Shown: positions 10,735 to 19,117 of the stretch, in pieces
How the letters are laid out: every line of letters begins with the position of its first letter
How positions within the stretch are numbered: position 1 is the stretch's first letter
Assembly: GCF_000621525.1 (NCBI RefSeq)
Contig: NZ_JHYC01000008.1
Coordinates: 62,001 to 126,000 of the forward strand
DNA length: 64,000 bases
Reading direction: 5' to 3'
DNA from: Legionella fairfieldensis ATCC 49588
GTDB lineage: Bacteria > Pseudomonadota > Gammaproteobacteria > Legionellales > Legionellaceae
Translations under genes and position numbers: made by a program
Notes under the pieces: model-generated
The model's database searches: none
What the model was told of the DNA's origin: nothing
The model's input: only the letters and a program-made list of their open reading frames with translations

Positions 10735-11070
10735 ATGTTTGGTCTTAAGAAGAAACAGGATAATGAGCCTTTGAAAGACAAGGTAATTATAGCTCTTAAA
10801 GGTGTGTTTGATCCGGAAATTCCCGTTAATATCTATGATCTGGGATTAATTTACGATATTGCTATTAATGACGAACAGCATGTTCATGTGCAAATGACGC
10901 TTACTACTCCGGGTTGTCCAGTAGCGCAAACTTTTCCCGGTACGGTAGAACAGGCTGTCAATCAGGTAGAAGGTGTGAATGATTGTACGGTTGAACTGGT
11001 TTGGGAGCCACCCTGGACTCAAGAGCGTATGACCGAGGCAGCACGTCTGGAGCTTGGGATCTTTTATTAA
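10735..11070 (+). CDS. sufT: SufT, MIP18/DUF59 Fe-S assembly protein
   Basis: 111 residues of the MIP18 (DUF59) family linked to maturation of Fe-S proteins. The motif DPEIPVNIYDLGLIYDI and the conserved cysteine in LTTPGCPVAQTFPG are diagnostic. ATG 10735 is used rather than an upstream start inside sufU, because it begins the conserved family region and lies 5 bases after the sufU stop. Its TAA overlaps the epmA ATG by one base. The assigned role is accessory, for cluster transfer rather than de novo assembly. Confidence 0.92.
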   Translation: MFGLKKKQDNEPLKDKVIIALKGVFDPEIPVNIYDLGLIYDIAINDEQHVHVQMTLTTPGCPVAQTFPGTVEQAVNQVEGVNDCTVELVWEPPWTQERMTEAARLELGIFY

Positions 11071-12026
11071 TGAACAATGAAGAACTCTGGTGGCCTTCAG
11101 CATCGATTGAAACCTTACGAGCGCGCGCTCGCCTTATAGCGAAACTCCGCGATTTTTTTAATCAGCGCGGTTATCTGGAAGTGGAAACCCCCGCTCTGTC
11201 ACGCTATGGTATTACCGATGTTTATCTATCCAACATACAAGCTTCATTCAGAGGGCGTTCTTATTATCTGCAAACCTCGCCTGAATATCACATGAAACGT
11301 TTACTGGCAGCAGGCAGTGGCCCCATTTTTCAGCTCATGCGGGTATTTCGCGATGATGAGCTGGGGCGTTGGCATAATCCTGAGTTCACTATGCTGGAAT
11401 GGTATCAATTAAATATTGATCATCACGCCTTAATGGACGAAGTTGATAGTTTATTGCAAACGTTATTGCACTGCAAACCCATGCTTAGAAAAACTTACCA
11501 GGATGTTTTTCTTGAGGTCTGTAATCTGGATCCTTTCATAGCAACCATTGATCAATTGCAAACGGTTCTCATGCGTTTTGGTTTGGATAAGGTGTTATCC
11601 GCTGATGAACAATGTATTGATCCCTATTTATTTTTATTAATGAGTCATGTGGTGGAGCCGGCTTTAGCTAAAGAATCGACTCCTGTCGCTGTTTATAATT
11701 TCCCTCCTTCGCAGGCTTCTCTTGCTAAAGTGAATCAAGGTGTGGCGGAGCGCTTTGAAATTTATGTGCAGGGTATTGAACTTGCCAATGGTTTTCATGA
11801 GTTAACGGATGCAAACATGCAGGCAGCGCGTTTTGAGGAGGATTTGGCAATACGACAAAAGCAAAATTTACCTTCATCAGGCCCGGATAAATATCTCTTA
11901 CAAGCGTTAGCTCATGGTTTGCCATCTTGTAGTGGCGTTGCTTTAGGAATAGACCGATTGATTGCTTTAGCCTTGAAACAAAACGCCATTACCAAGACAA
12001 TGGCTTTTGATTTTTTAAGAGCTTGA
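11070..12026 (+). CDS. epmA: EF-P--(R)-beta-lysine ligase EpmA
   Basis: 318 residues, the catalytic domain of a class II lysyl-tRNA synthetase without an anticodon-binding domain. EpmA attaches beta-lysine to elongation factor P. Visible are motif 2 (FRDDELGRWHNPEFTMLEWY), motif 3 (GVALGIDRLIAL) and the substrate segment ELANGFHELTD. The start ATG 11070 overlaps the sufT stop (TAATG), which fixes the N-terminus at MNNEELWWPS and couples translation to the SUF operon. epmB and efp are not in the window. Confidence 0.93.
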   Translation: MNNEELWWPSASIETLRARARLIAKLRDFFNQRGYLEVETPALSRYGITDVYLSNIQASFRGRSYYLQTSPEYHMKRLLAAGSGPIFQLMRVFRDDELGRWHNPEFTMLEWYQLNIDHHALMDEVDSLLQTLLHCKPMLRKTYQDVFLEVCNLDPFIATIDQLQTVLMRFGLDKVLSADEQCIDPYLFLLMSHVVEPALAKESTPVAVYNFPPSQASLAKVNQGVAERFEIYVQGIELANGFHELTDANMQAARFEEDLAIRQKQNLPSSGPDKYLLQALAHGLPSCSGVALGIDRLIALALKQNAITKTMAFDFLRA

Positions 12027-12047
12027 ATCGAGGTATTGCTTGCCGCT

Positions 12048-13829
12048 TTAGTAAAAGCGTGCTTCATTTAAACCAGTAATGTCTCCATGGAATTCATTTA
12101 TTTTTTCTGTAACAGGAAGAAATTGCTGATCAAAGAAACCAGGTTTTCCTTGATTAATCCAATTTCTGAGACGCATGGAAGTAGGAACACCTAAAAAGTA
12201 ATCGATGGAGTAAGCAATTTGCCTAAACCATGATTTCCCATTTAAAGCCTTATTTGCCTGGTTTAAAAATTGCCTGCATTTTTTCTGAAACATGAGATAG
12301 ATGTCATTAGTTTCTTTTTCATTTAACTGTACAAGATCTTTTTCAATAAAGGGTAATAACCTATCAAAATAATCGATAGATTCTTCTTTTAATTTGGTGT
12401 AAAGCTCTTTAATAACTGCCCTGTCGTCGGACTCTTCTGCTGGTATTTCCTGTTCTACTTTTTTAAGGGTAATTAGAAGACTTTTAAAATAACATTGAGT
12501 AAAAGCAATATAAGAAACCGACATCCTATGGTTAAAAGTATACCGTGATTTTCTAACATCTATTGAGCCTTGAGCCATAAATTCACTCATTGCGTCGGTC
12601 AAAAATATACTTACCAGTTGTAATTGTGACAATTTATTGAGCCATTCCTGGGCAAAAGCATAACGAGGTTTTCCGAGGAGTTTTAAAAGTCCTTTGCTTT
12701 GTATTAAGTTACAAAATATAGCGCATTGGTCAGGGGACAATTTTTGCAGGATTTTAACAAAGTCTGATGAGTTCTCCAACATTTGGGGAAGTTTTTCTTG
12801 CATGAAGTTACAAAGTATAATGAAGTTATCAGGGGTCATTCTTTCCAGAATTTTGATAAACTCTGATCCTTTCTTCAAGAATATCTCGGGTAGTTTCTCT
12901 TGTATTCTGGTGCAAATAATAGTAAATAGCTCAGAAGAGAGCTGGTTTTCTATGTGTAATAAATCTCCCCCGGTTTTAATAATAGTGAATAACTTTTCCT
13001 GAGAGATCTCTTCGCATACTATTTTTTTCTGTTCCTCAGAAAGATAGTAAAGAATATCGGAAAGATCATCTGCTTTCTGAAGCAGGTCATTAATCCTGTT
13101 CTGAATAAGCTTAAATACTATCGTACGTTGTTCAAGAGAAAGATATATAAGTATTGTCCGGAAATCATCGGCGCTATCAATGAGAGACGGAATCTTCTCC
13201 TGTAATTTTATCAAAAAAGTATCCGATTGCTCAGCAGCAAACTGGTTAATCCGATCCATGCAAACTGCGAAATGAAAGCTAATGTGAATATATTCAGGAA
13301 GTTTGTATTGCAAGATGTTAAAAGCAAAGTTAAATTGTTCGTTTGTAAGATATCTTTCCATGGAAGTAAATTGCTCTACCTGGGTAATCAGTAAAGGAAG
13401 ATTGTTTTGCATTGTACGTAAAACAATAATACGTTCTTCTTTTATTTTTTCGGGTATCGTTAAACAAATATTAATAAACTGATCGTTTTTTGTAATAATT
13501 TGTGGAAGTCTCTCTTCCATGAGTTTAAATAGAACAACTCGTTCTTCTTTTGAAGAGCATCTTAAAAGCAGCGCCTTAAAATTTTCAATGCTTACAGAGT
13601 GAGAAGGAAAGTCATCAGATAAATGAGTATTATTCGGTAAAATATCTTGTCTCAGTTTTTGGTTGATGGATAAAAACTTTTCTGTTTCTGCATAAATATC
13701 AGCTTCTGTCTTATCATGACTATGAGCTAAAATTTTATCTAATTCTTCGTTCGCCTTAATCTGGAAAAGAGCTGTCTTAATTTTAAAGAGATTCAACCTG
13801 AAACGAGCTAAACTGTCATTGGATTTCAT
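12048..13829 (-). CDS. Helical-repeat protein, candidate Dot/Icm effector
   Basis: 593 residues, not recognised by name. Residues about 81-390 contain roughly nine degenerate repeats of 33-36 residues with the pattern (D/E)F..IL..LS.EQ..IVF..IQ.KLP.LI..(A/S)D, all predicted helical. The region after 390 is a separate, non-repeated helical domain. There is no signal peptide or membrane segment. Start ATG 13829 has AGGA upstream. The helical-solenoid architecture, cytosolic character and isolated position resemble secreted substrates of Legionella; that is inference. It converges on epmA with 21 bases between stops. Confidence 0.75.
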   Translation of the reverse strand: MKSNDSLARFRLNLFKIKTALFQIKANEELDKILAHSHDKTEADIYAETEKFLSINQKLRQDILPNNTHLSDDFPSHSVSIENFKALLLRCSSKEERVVLFKLMEERLPQIITKNDQFINICLTIPEKIKEERIIVLRTMQNNLPLLITQVEQFTSMERYLTNEQFNFAFNILQYKLPEYIHISFHFAVCMDRINQFAAEQSDTFLIKLQEKIPSLIDSADDFRTILIYLSLEQRTIVFKLIQNRINDLLQKADDLSDILYYLSEEQKKIVCEEISQEKLFTIIKTGGDLLHIENQLSSELFTIICTRIQEKLPEIFLKKGSEFIKILERMTPDNFIILCNFMQEKLPQMLENSSDFVKILQKLSPDQCAIFCNLIQSKGLLKLLGKPRYAFAQEWLNKLSQLQLVSIFLTDAMSEFMAQGSIDVRKSRYTFNHRMSVSYIAFTQCYFKSLLITLKKVEQEIPAEESDDRAVIKELYTKLKEESIDYFDRLLPFIEKDLVQLNEKETNDIYLMFQKKCRQFLNQANKALNGKSWFRQIAYSIDYFLGVPTSMRLRNWINQGKPGFFDQQFLPVTEKINEFHGDITGLNEARFY

Positions 13830-13882
13830 ATAGTTTCCTATCTACTCAGAAATAATGGCGAGAAAGGATAGCATCTGTTGAG

Positions 13883-14800
13883 CTACCGAAATTCTTTGGT
13901 TAATGCGCTTGTCAATTCCGGGTAGTGAAATTGATAGCCTTCTTCAATTAAGCGTTTGGGAACAACGCGTTGGCCGTTAAGCAATAAACATTCGCCCATT
14001 TCGCCAAATAAGCCGCGAATTATAAAGGCTGGAATTTTAAATAATAAGGGACGATGCATTGCTTTAGCTAATGTGCGAGCGAATTGGGCCTGACTGACAG
14101 GAAGAGGGGCAGTGAAATTAAAAATGCCAGTGAGCTCTTCATTGTGGAGTAAAAATAAAAAAGCACTGACAACGTCATCAATATGTACCCAGGAAATCAC
14201 TTGGCGTCCATCTCCGATGACTGCGCCTAACCCAAAATAAAAACTGGGGCCAAGTTTTTTGAGCATCCCTTCGCCTTTCTCTAAAATAACGCCAAAACGT
14301 GTAATGGTTACTTTCATACCATGATTTAATGCAGGTTGCATGGCTTGCTGCCAACGTATGCCAATTTCACTTAAAAAATCGCGCGGATGATTAAAATCAA
14401 TAACACTATCTTCATCAAAAACGTGGGCATCGCCATTTTTTTGCATGCCATAAATACCGACAGCGTTCGCGCAATAAAAATGAGGTTTGGCATGATAGTT
14501 AATGGCCCAGTTAATCAGATTGGTACTTGTTTTAACACGCGAATCAATGAGTTGTTGTTTTATTTCTTTGTTCCACCGTGACGCACCAATATTGTGGCCG
14601 CAAAGATTAATAACCACATCGTAATTGTTAGCATCCAGCCCTTCTAATGATTGCCAGGTACATAATTTTACAGATGCAGGAAAGAGTCGCTCCAGCAACG
14701 TGCGATCGCGGCCCAGGACAGTAATAGTATGAGTGGTTTGTAGCGCATTAACTAAATGTCGCCCGACAAAACCAGAAGCTCCGGCAATTAACAGATTCAT
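13883..14800 (-). CDS. TIGR01777-family NAD(P)-dependent epimerase (YfcH-like)
   Basis: 305-residue extended short-chain dehydrogenase. The Rossmann motif is LIAGASGFVGRHLV (residues 4-17). VVINLCGHNIGASRWNKEIK is the family hallmark, and CANAVGIYG holds the active-site tyrosine. A C-terminal DUF1731-like tail (RVVPKRLIEEGYQFHYPEL) is characteristic of the YfcH/SulA group. The substrate is unknown. Start ATG 14800 follows AAGGAAGT with good spacing, and a -10 lies just upstream. Confidence 0.9.
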   Translation of the reverse strand: MNLLIAGASGFVGRHLVNALQTTHTITVLGRDRTLLERLFPASVKLCTWQSLEGLDANNYDVVINLCGHNIGASRWNKEIKQQLIDSRVKTSTNLINWAINYHAKPHFYCANAVGIYGMQKNGDAHVFDEDSVIDFNHPRDFLSEIGIRWQQAMQPALNHGMKVTITRFGVILEKGEGMLKKLGPSFYFGLGAVIGDGRQVISWVHIDDVVSAFLFLLHNEELTGIFNFTAPLPVSQAQFARTLAKAMHRPLLFKIPAFIIRGLFGEMGECLLLNGQRVVPKRLIEEGYQFHYPELTSALTKEFR

Positions 14801-15079
14801 GTGACTTCCTTGAATGTTTGCTTCATTATATAGTAAAAGAGAATTAAATGAAAAATGCGGTTGTAATCTATTACCAAGGGTAATTAATGATTGAAAAAGA
14901 AGGATGTTATATAACGCTGTCTACTTGTTATTCTAAATCGAAGGGAGGAGAAAGTCGTTCAAGTTCTTTCACTTCAGTCCGAGTCACCACCTTAGTGGCG
15001 TCTCGAAATTTTAGAGAATAAAGTCTAATCCAGAGAGTAGGACATCATATAATTATATCAGGTAAATTATTCCATCCTG
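14801..15079. other. Intergenic gap with an imperfect hairpin
   Basis: Apart from the epimerase -10, the only structure is an imperfect inverted repeat at 14980-15005 (CGAG-N3-CCAC, loop, GTGG-N3-CTCG). No ORF, tRNA or terminator was recognised. Confidence 0.4.
14825..14830 (-). promoter_or_regulatory. Candidate -10 element for the epimerase gene
   Basis: Minus-strand TATAAT about 25 bases upstream of ATG 14800. The hexamer 17 bases further upstream (TTTCAT) is a poor -35 match, so the promoter call rests on the -10 and position. Confidence 0.4.
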
Positions 15080-15424
15080 CTAGGTCAAGGCTGGCGGCTG
15101 TTCCATGTTCTCAATACTGTGTTTATCAACAGGTGCTGCACTATCAAAAAATGAAAAAGAACCTCTTGCGGAAGAAGCATTATTTTGTTGATTTTTAGTA
15201 GTGGAGAAATCATGCTGATTTGAAGTATTTTTTTTGTGCTCAATAAGGTTGGCAGGAATTATCTTATCAGTGGATTGTTGCTCCTCTCTATCTTCAGAAA
15301 AAATGAAATTTATATCATCGTCATCATGGCTATGAGAGCCGGGCTACAAATACGTTAACGAAAGTGTAGATTCTTTAACCTCCATTTCTTTTTTAATGCC
15401 TCTATGAGAGCAAATAAAATCCAT
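15080..15424 (-). pseudogene. Short ORF interrupted by an in-frame amber codon
   Basis: Reading leftward from ATG 15424, the frame gives MDFICSHRGIKKE, continues to residue 26, meets TAG at 15345-15347, then stays open in the same frame for about 87 more codons to TAG at 15080-15082. The second part is hydrophilic, rich in Asp, Asn, Gln and Ser (SHDDDDINFIF; SARGSFSFFDSAAP). One base change would restore a protein of about 114 residues. No later ATG could start most of the second part. The gene lies directly after the glycosyltransferase stop. Function unknown; decay or a sequencing error are both possible. Confidence 0.5.
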
Positions 15425-15426
15425 AA

Positions 15427-16971
15427 TCAGGACATTAACTCTTCTTTCTTTAATTGTATATTCTGAATAATTTTAGATTGGTTTGTAATTTCATTATCTA
15501 GCTGATGAAGAAGCTCAATAAAAGGTAGTGTTTCATGAGTTCTACTGTTCTTAAACATTAATGTTGCTGGTTGCTCTAATGAGACAAATTTCAACCAATC
15601 ATTTCCCTGCTCCTTGTCCTTCATGTCGGTTTCTATTTTTTCTTCCACAAATTTTATATGAGAATTAATAAAATCAGTTTGTTCTTTTAAATTAGAGAGC
15701 TTCCATTTTATTTGGATTTCCCCAATAAAATGAGACAAATTCAAAATGTGTTCGTCTAGTTTTGTGAATAATTTTTCAATGGGAATCAGTTCTGCTGTTT
15801 TAGTATTTTCTCCAAACAAAGCAAAATTTTCTTTTCTGATTTTCCAAAATTTAATATTGAAAAAATTAATATCTAAATTAAGATAAGGATTACTTTCTGA
15901 TTCAGTAAAATTAATTTCTATAAAACGTGTGTTATTTTTAATATATTTTATTTGTTCCATTAAATAATTACATTGTTCAGAAAGTCGTTTTTTCATGTAA
16001 ATAATATCGGTTTGCTTATATTTATAATTCTGCATGAAAATAATTTGATGCTTGAGAGGCAATAATTGGGACTGATACCGATAATTAGTAAATTCACGTT
16101 TCAATTGAAAGAGAATTCGGGCTAAAGGGTTCTTTGTTATGTTATAAAAGGCTTTTGCGTATTTACGTCTTACGTCAACCCATGCCTTTGGAGGTAAGAA
16201 AACCGTAGAATCTGCCAGTTTTGAAGACTCCATGGGAAAGCTTCCCCTAAAAAGGTGAAATGCAAACATTTTTCCTTCTAATAAATATTCACAAGGAGCA
16301 CATTCGAAAGAGTGATCCCCCAAAATTTTCGTAAGCTCGGATGCATCATGTTGAGAAAAAGAAATAAAAGGTAATGGTGACAATCTTTGCCGAATTTTCC
16401 AGCCAACATCCCCTGAAAAGTCGAATTGGGGATGTGGATATAATTCATTGACTTCGGCTACTTTCGCTTCTTCCATAAGCGGAAGAAAATCGTCTTTTTT
16501 TAGTTCTGATACTTTATAAGCACAACCAAACGCTGTAGGAAAAGTCGGATCGCCAAATCCCACAGGTCTTTTATAAGGTGCTCCAATAGCAATATAACCT
16601 TTTTTAAAATAGCTTTCTAAAATCTTTAGATGATGTTTAACTACCCAAAAGAAATCAGGGTCCTGGATTAACAAATAATCACTATTTAAATGTTGCATTA
16701 TTAATTCTATCCCCAGCGCGTGATGTGCTGATCCTTTCGCATCGGGGATAGGTTGATCATTATAAATGATAGAGATGTTATTGTAATGGCCATAATGATT
16801 TTTTAAACTTTCAAGCGCTTGTTTTTCAAAGGGAGAAGAGTTATCAACTAAAATAACGTCAAAATCTTTTGGATCATTAAATTCATACAGTATTTTAAAC
16901 TGCCATTTTAGATAGACATTCGTATGAAAGTTAACAAATCCAACCGTCCATTTTTTTTTAGTAGACACCAT
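15427..16971 (-). CDS. GT2-like (GT-A fold) glycosyltransferase with C-terminal extension
   Basis: 514 residues. The N-terminal 250 resemble GT-A fold family 2 transferases: VGFVNFHTN and DVILVDNSSPFE at the nucleotide-binding start, and a DxD motif DPD at residues 104-106 (LLIQDPDFFWV). The sugar and acceptor are not predictable. Residues about 280-514 are a long helical, lysine/glutamate-rich extension, partly coiled-coil-like, of unknown role. There is no membrane segment. Start ATG 16971 has AAGGAG upstream and lies 10 bases after the aminotransferase stop, so it is the last gene of the glycan operon. Confidence 0.8.
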   Translation of the reverse strand: MVSTKKKWTVGFVNFHTNVYLKWQFKILYEFNDPKDFDVILVDNSSPFEKQALESLKNHYGHYNNISIIYNDQPIPDAKGSAHHALGIELIMQHLNSDYLLIQDPDFFWVVKHHLKILESYFKKGYIAIGAPYKRPVGFGDPTFPTAFGCAYKVSELKKDDFLPLMEEAKVAEVNELYPHPQFDFSGDVGWKIRQRLSPLPFISFSQHDASELTKILGDHSFECAPCEYLLEGKMFAFHLFRGSFPMESSKLADSTVFLPPKAWVDVRRKYAKAFYNITKNPLARILFQLKREFTNYRYQSQLLPLKHQIIFMQNYKYKQTDIIYMKKRLSEQCNYLMEQIKYIKNNTRFIEINFTESESNPYLNLDINFFNIKFWKIRKENFALFGENTKTAELIPIEKLFTKLDEHILNLSHFIGEIQIKWKLSNLKEQTDFINSHIKFVEEKIETDMKDKEQGNDWLKFVSLEQPATLMFKNSRTHETLPFIELLHQLDNEITNQSKIIQNIQLKKEELMS

Positions 16972-16981
16972 CTTTTCTCCT

Positions 16982-18142
16982 TTACGCTATACAAGAATCT
17001 ACTTTTTTACTTGAGTGACTGCTGGCGTGCTGAATAGCTTTCTCAGCAATGTATTCTCGCTCTTCCTGAGTTACCCACCAACCTACAGGAATGCAGACAT
17101 GAGTACGATTAAATTCATCAACTTGTGGTAAAGAAGCAGAGAATGCACGAAACATTGTATGCGTATCATTACGTGCGTGAACCTTGGAAACAGTGATACC
17201 GTCCAAAGCCATTTTTTTCATAAATTCATCTCGATTATTGACATGCATGGTATATAACCAATAGGCTGAAACAGCCTCTTTTTCAGTTTTGGCAATCCGG
17301 ATGTTTGCAATATTATTGAAAGCCTGATTATAAAATTCAGCGTTAGAACGGTGTTTTGCTACTATTTGATCAAGAAATTTTAAATTTTCCAGACCAATCG
17401 CTGCAGAGACGTTGTTCATATGGAACTTATAACCCGCTTCTTTAACATCCAGCTCACATCTTAAATCAATTCCCTCTCTGACAGTTCTATCAATTCCATA
17501 CCAACGAAGTAATTTTGCTCTTTTGGTATCCTCTTCGTTTTTTACCGCTAAAAGCCCGCCGTCCACTGTAGTCAAGTGCTTGATGGCTTGAAAAGAAAAG
17601 GCGGTATAATCAGAGTGATTTCCAATGAGTTTTTCTTTGTATATTGCTCCCATCGCATGGGCAGCATCCTCTACTACTTTAATATTATGTGTGTTTGCTA
17701 TTTGCTTAATCTCGTCAATTTTACAAGGATTCCCACCCCAATGAACGATGACAATCGCTTTGGTAAATTCAGTTATTTTTTCTTTAATGCTTTGTGGATC
17801 GATATTACCTGTCAAAGGATCTACATCTGCCCATACAATTTTTGCCCCATTAGCAATAATTGGAGTATTAGTTGCTGTACAGGTCATAGGAGTACTAATA
17901 ATTTCAAACTGTGTGTTGTTCTTTGGGGTCTGACCGTCTAAAGCCATATGATAGGCTAAGTGAAGAGCTGAGGTCCCACTATTTACGGTTACTAAATGAT
18001 TGTTTCCTATGTATCGAGAAAGTTGAGACTCAAAATCTACAACAGTATCTCCTTCACCAACATAACCACTAAGAAGTACTTCATTGAGCGTAGCAGAAAC
18101 ATCCGGAGACATAAAAACTTTAAACAAGGGAATGTTTTTCAT
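16982..18142 (-). CDS. DegT/DnrJ/EryC1-family PLP aminotransferase
   Basis: 386 residues of the sugar aminotransferase (or AHBA-synthase-like) family. The cofactor-binding Asp is in VEDAAHAMG (D159) and the PLP lysine is K188 in FSFQAIKHLTTVDGG; VTVNSGTSALHLA binds the phosphate. Such enzymes transaminate a keto-sugar nucleotide to an amino sugar. ATG 18142 is chosen over an upstream start because AAGGAAAA precedes it and the conserved N-terminus begins there. It overlaps the end of the acetyltransferase gene by 23 bases, and pairing with an N-acetyltransferase suggests synthesis of an N-acetylated dideoxy-amino sugar. Confidence 0.9.
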   Translation of the reverse strand: MKNIPLFKVFMSPDVSATLNEVLLSGYVGEGDTVVDFESQLSRYIGNNHLVTVNSGTSALHLAYHMALDGQTPKNNTQFEIISTPMTCTATNTPIIANGAKIVWADVDPLTGNIDPQSIKEKITEFTKAIVIVHWGGNPCKIDEIKQIANTHNIKVVEDAAHAMGAIYKEKLIGNHSDYTAFSFQAIKHLTTVDGGLLAVKNEEDTKRAKLLRWYGIDRTVREGIDLRCELDVKEAGYKFHMNNVSAAIGLENLKFLDQIVAKHRSNAEFYNQAFNNIANIRIAKTEKEAVSAYWLYTMHVNNRDEFMKKMALDGITVSKVHARNDTHTMFRAFSASLPQVDEFNRTHVCIPVGWWVTQEEREYIAEKAIQHASSHSSKKVDSCIA

Positions 18143-18704
18143 GAGTATTTTCCTTAAAGTTAGCACAATACATCTTAATGTAATCTATTTGCAAAAAAGA
18201 CATCATAATATGATCAAGATACACACCATTTCTATAAATAGCCTGTCTCTGGATGCCCTCTTGTTGAAAACCAAGTTTCTTATAAAGATTGAAGGCTCTT
18301 GAATTACTGGATAATAAAAATAACCACAAACGGTTAAGATTCCATACGCGGAAGCCAAGTTCAAAAATAAGCGAATACATGATTTTTGAATAACCATAGC
18401 CTCTGTAATTTTGGTGAATATCTCCTCCTACTCGCATTGATCGATTAACAAAGTCAATACAATCTATCCGAACCAAACCTAATTGGATCCATTGATTTTC
18501 ATCATTTTTTTCAAAAATCAGGTATTTTTTATCTTGAGTGCTACTAATGTTTTCAATCCATGATTTTTGCAATGTTTGATTTAAGAAGACAAAACTACTG
18601 AGATTATTGATTATTTCAGGATCAGAACGGAGAGCAAGTAAAAAATCTGCGTCATAACTTTCTACCAATCGAAGGCGAAAAGTAATGTTCCTGTCATAAA
18701 TCAT
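18120..18704 (-). CDS. GNAT-family N-acetyltransferase (RimJ/RimL-like)
   Basis: 194 residues. Acetyl-CoA is expected to bind at GGDIHQNYRGYGYSK (motif A, Q/RxxGxG/A), with the C-terminal NSRAFNLYKKLGFQQEG as motif B. The protein most resembles the PseH/RimL type with YRNGVYLDHIMMSFL at the end. Because it is coupled to a DegT aminotransferase, the likely substrate is the amino group of a nucleotide sugar, not a ribosomal protein. The operon appears to start here; a 413-base non-coding region lies upstream. Confidence 0.85.
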   Translation of the reverse strand: MIYDRNITFRLRLVESYDADFLLALRSDPEIINNLSSFVFLNQTLQKSWIENISSTQDKKYLIFEKNDENQWIQLGLVRIDCIDFVNRSMRVGGDIHQNYRGYGYSKIMYSLIFELGFRVWNLNRLWLFLLSSNSRAFNLYKKLGFQQEGIQRQAIYRNGVYLDHIMMSFLQIDYIKMYCANFKENTHEKHSLV

Positions 18705-19117
18705 GCGATTCCTTAAGCTCTAAATGCTAGAAAGCATTCTACTCAATTCAATAGCAATATCAATAATTTTTCCCATAAGTTCATGATAATAAATTTATTA
18801 TGATTTAATAGTAATTAATATGATTTTTTTAAGAGCAAAATAGACAACCTGGTTGGTATTTTATTGCTTTGTGCCGGACAAAAAATTCAAAGCGTATTGA
18901 ATTGCCAACGAAAGCCTGTATCCAATGTCTTGTTAAAGATCCCTATGGATAGCGACTCTTTCAATGAGGCTTAAATTTTACTTGACACTTGCAAAGCCCG
19001 GCTGGTCCAGGCAGGAAGAGTCGAGTTTCGTGCCACAATCTCTGGGTATCGCGGACAAGCCACGGTACGTAGGCATCATAGTCAAGTAAACTTAAAATCC
19101 TATGATTCGTCATGTTT
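18705..19117. other. Intergenic region with shared repeat motifs
   Basis: 413 bases without a gene between two leftward transcripts. It holds two short motifs also found elsewhere: 18868-18886 (reverse complement of TTTTTTGTCCGGCACA at 39598-39613) and 19044-19075 (family B, matching 4922-4957). It should contain the promoter for the acetyltransferase gene close to 18720-18800, which is very AT-rich, but no clean -35/-10 pair stands out. Confidence 0.5.
19044..19075. repeat. Small palindromic intergenic repeat, family B copy 2
   Basis: GCGGACAAGCCACGG flanked by GGGTATC and TACGTAGG. Its reverse complement aligns with 4923-4955 across most positions, including the CGGCTTGTCCG-type core (here GTGGCTTGTCCGC). 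The inverted arms around the CTTGT centre indicate a REP-like element. Confidence 0.4.
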
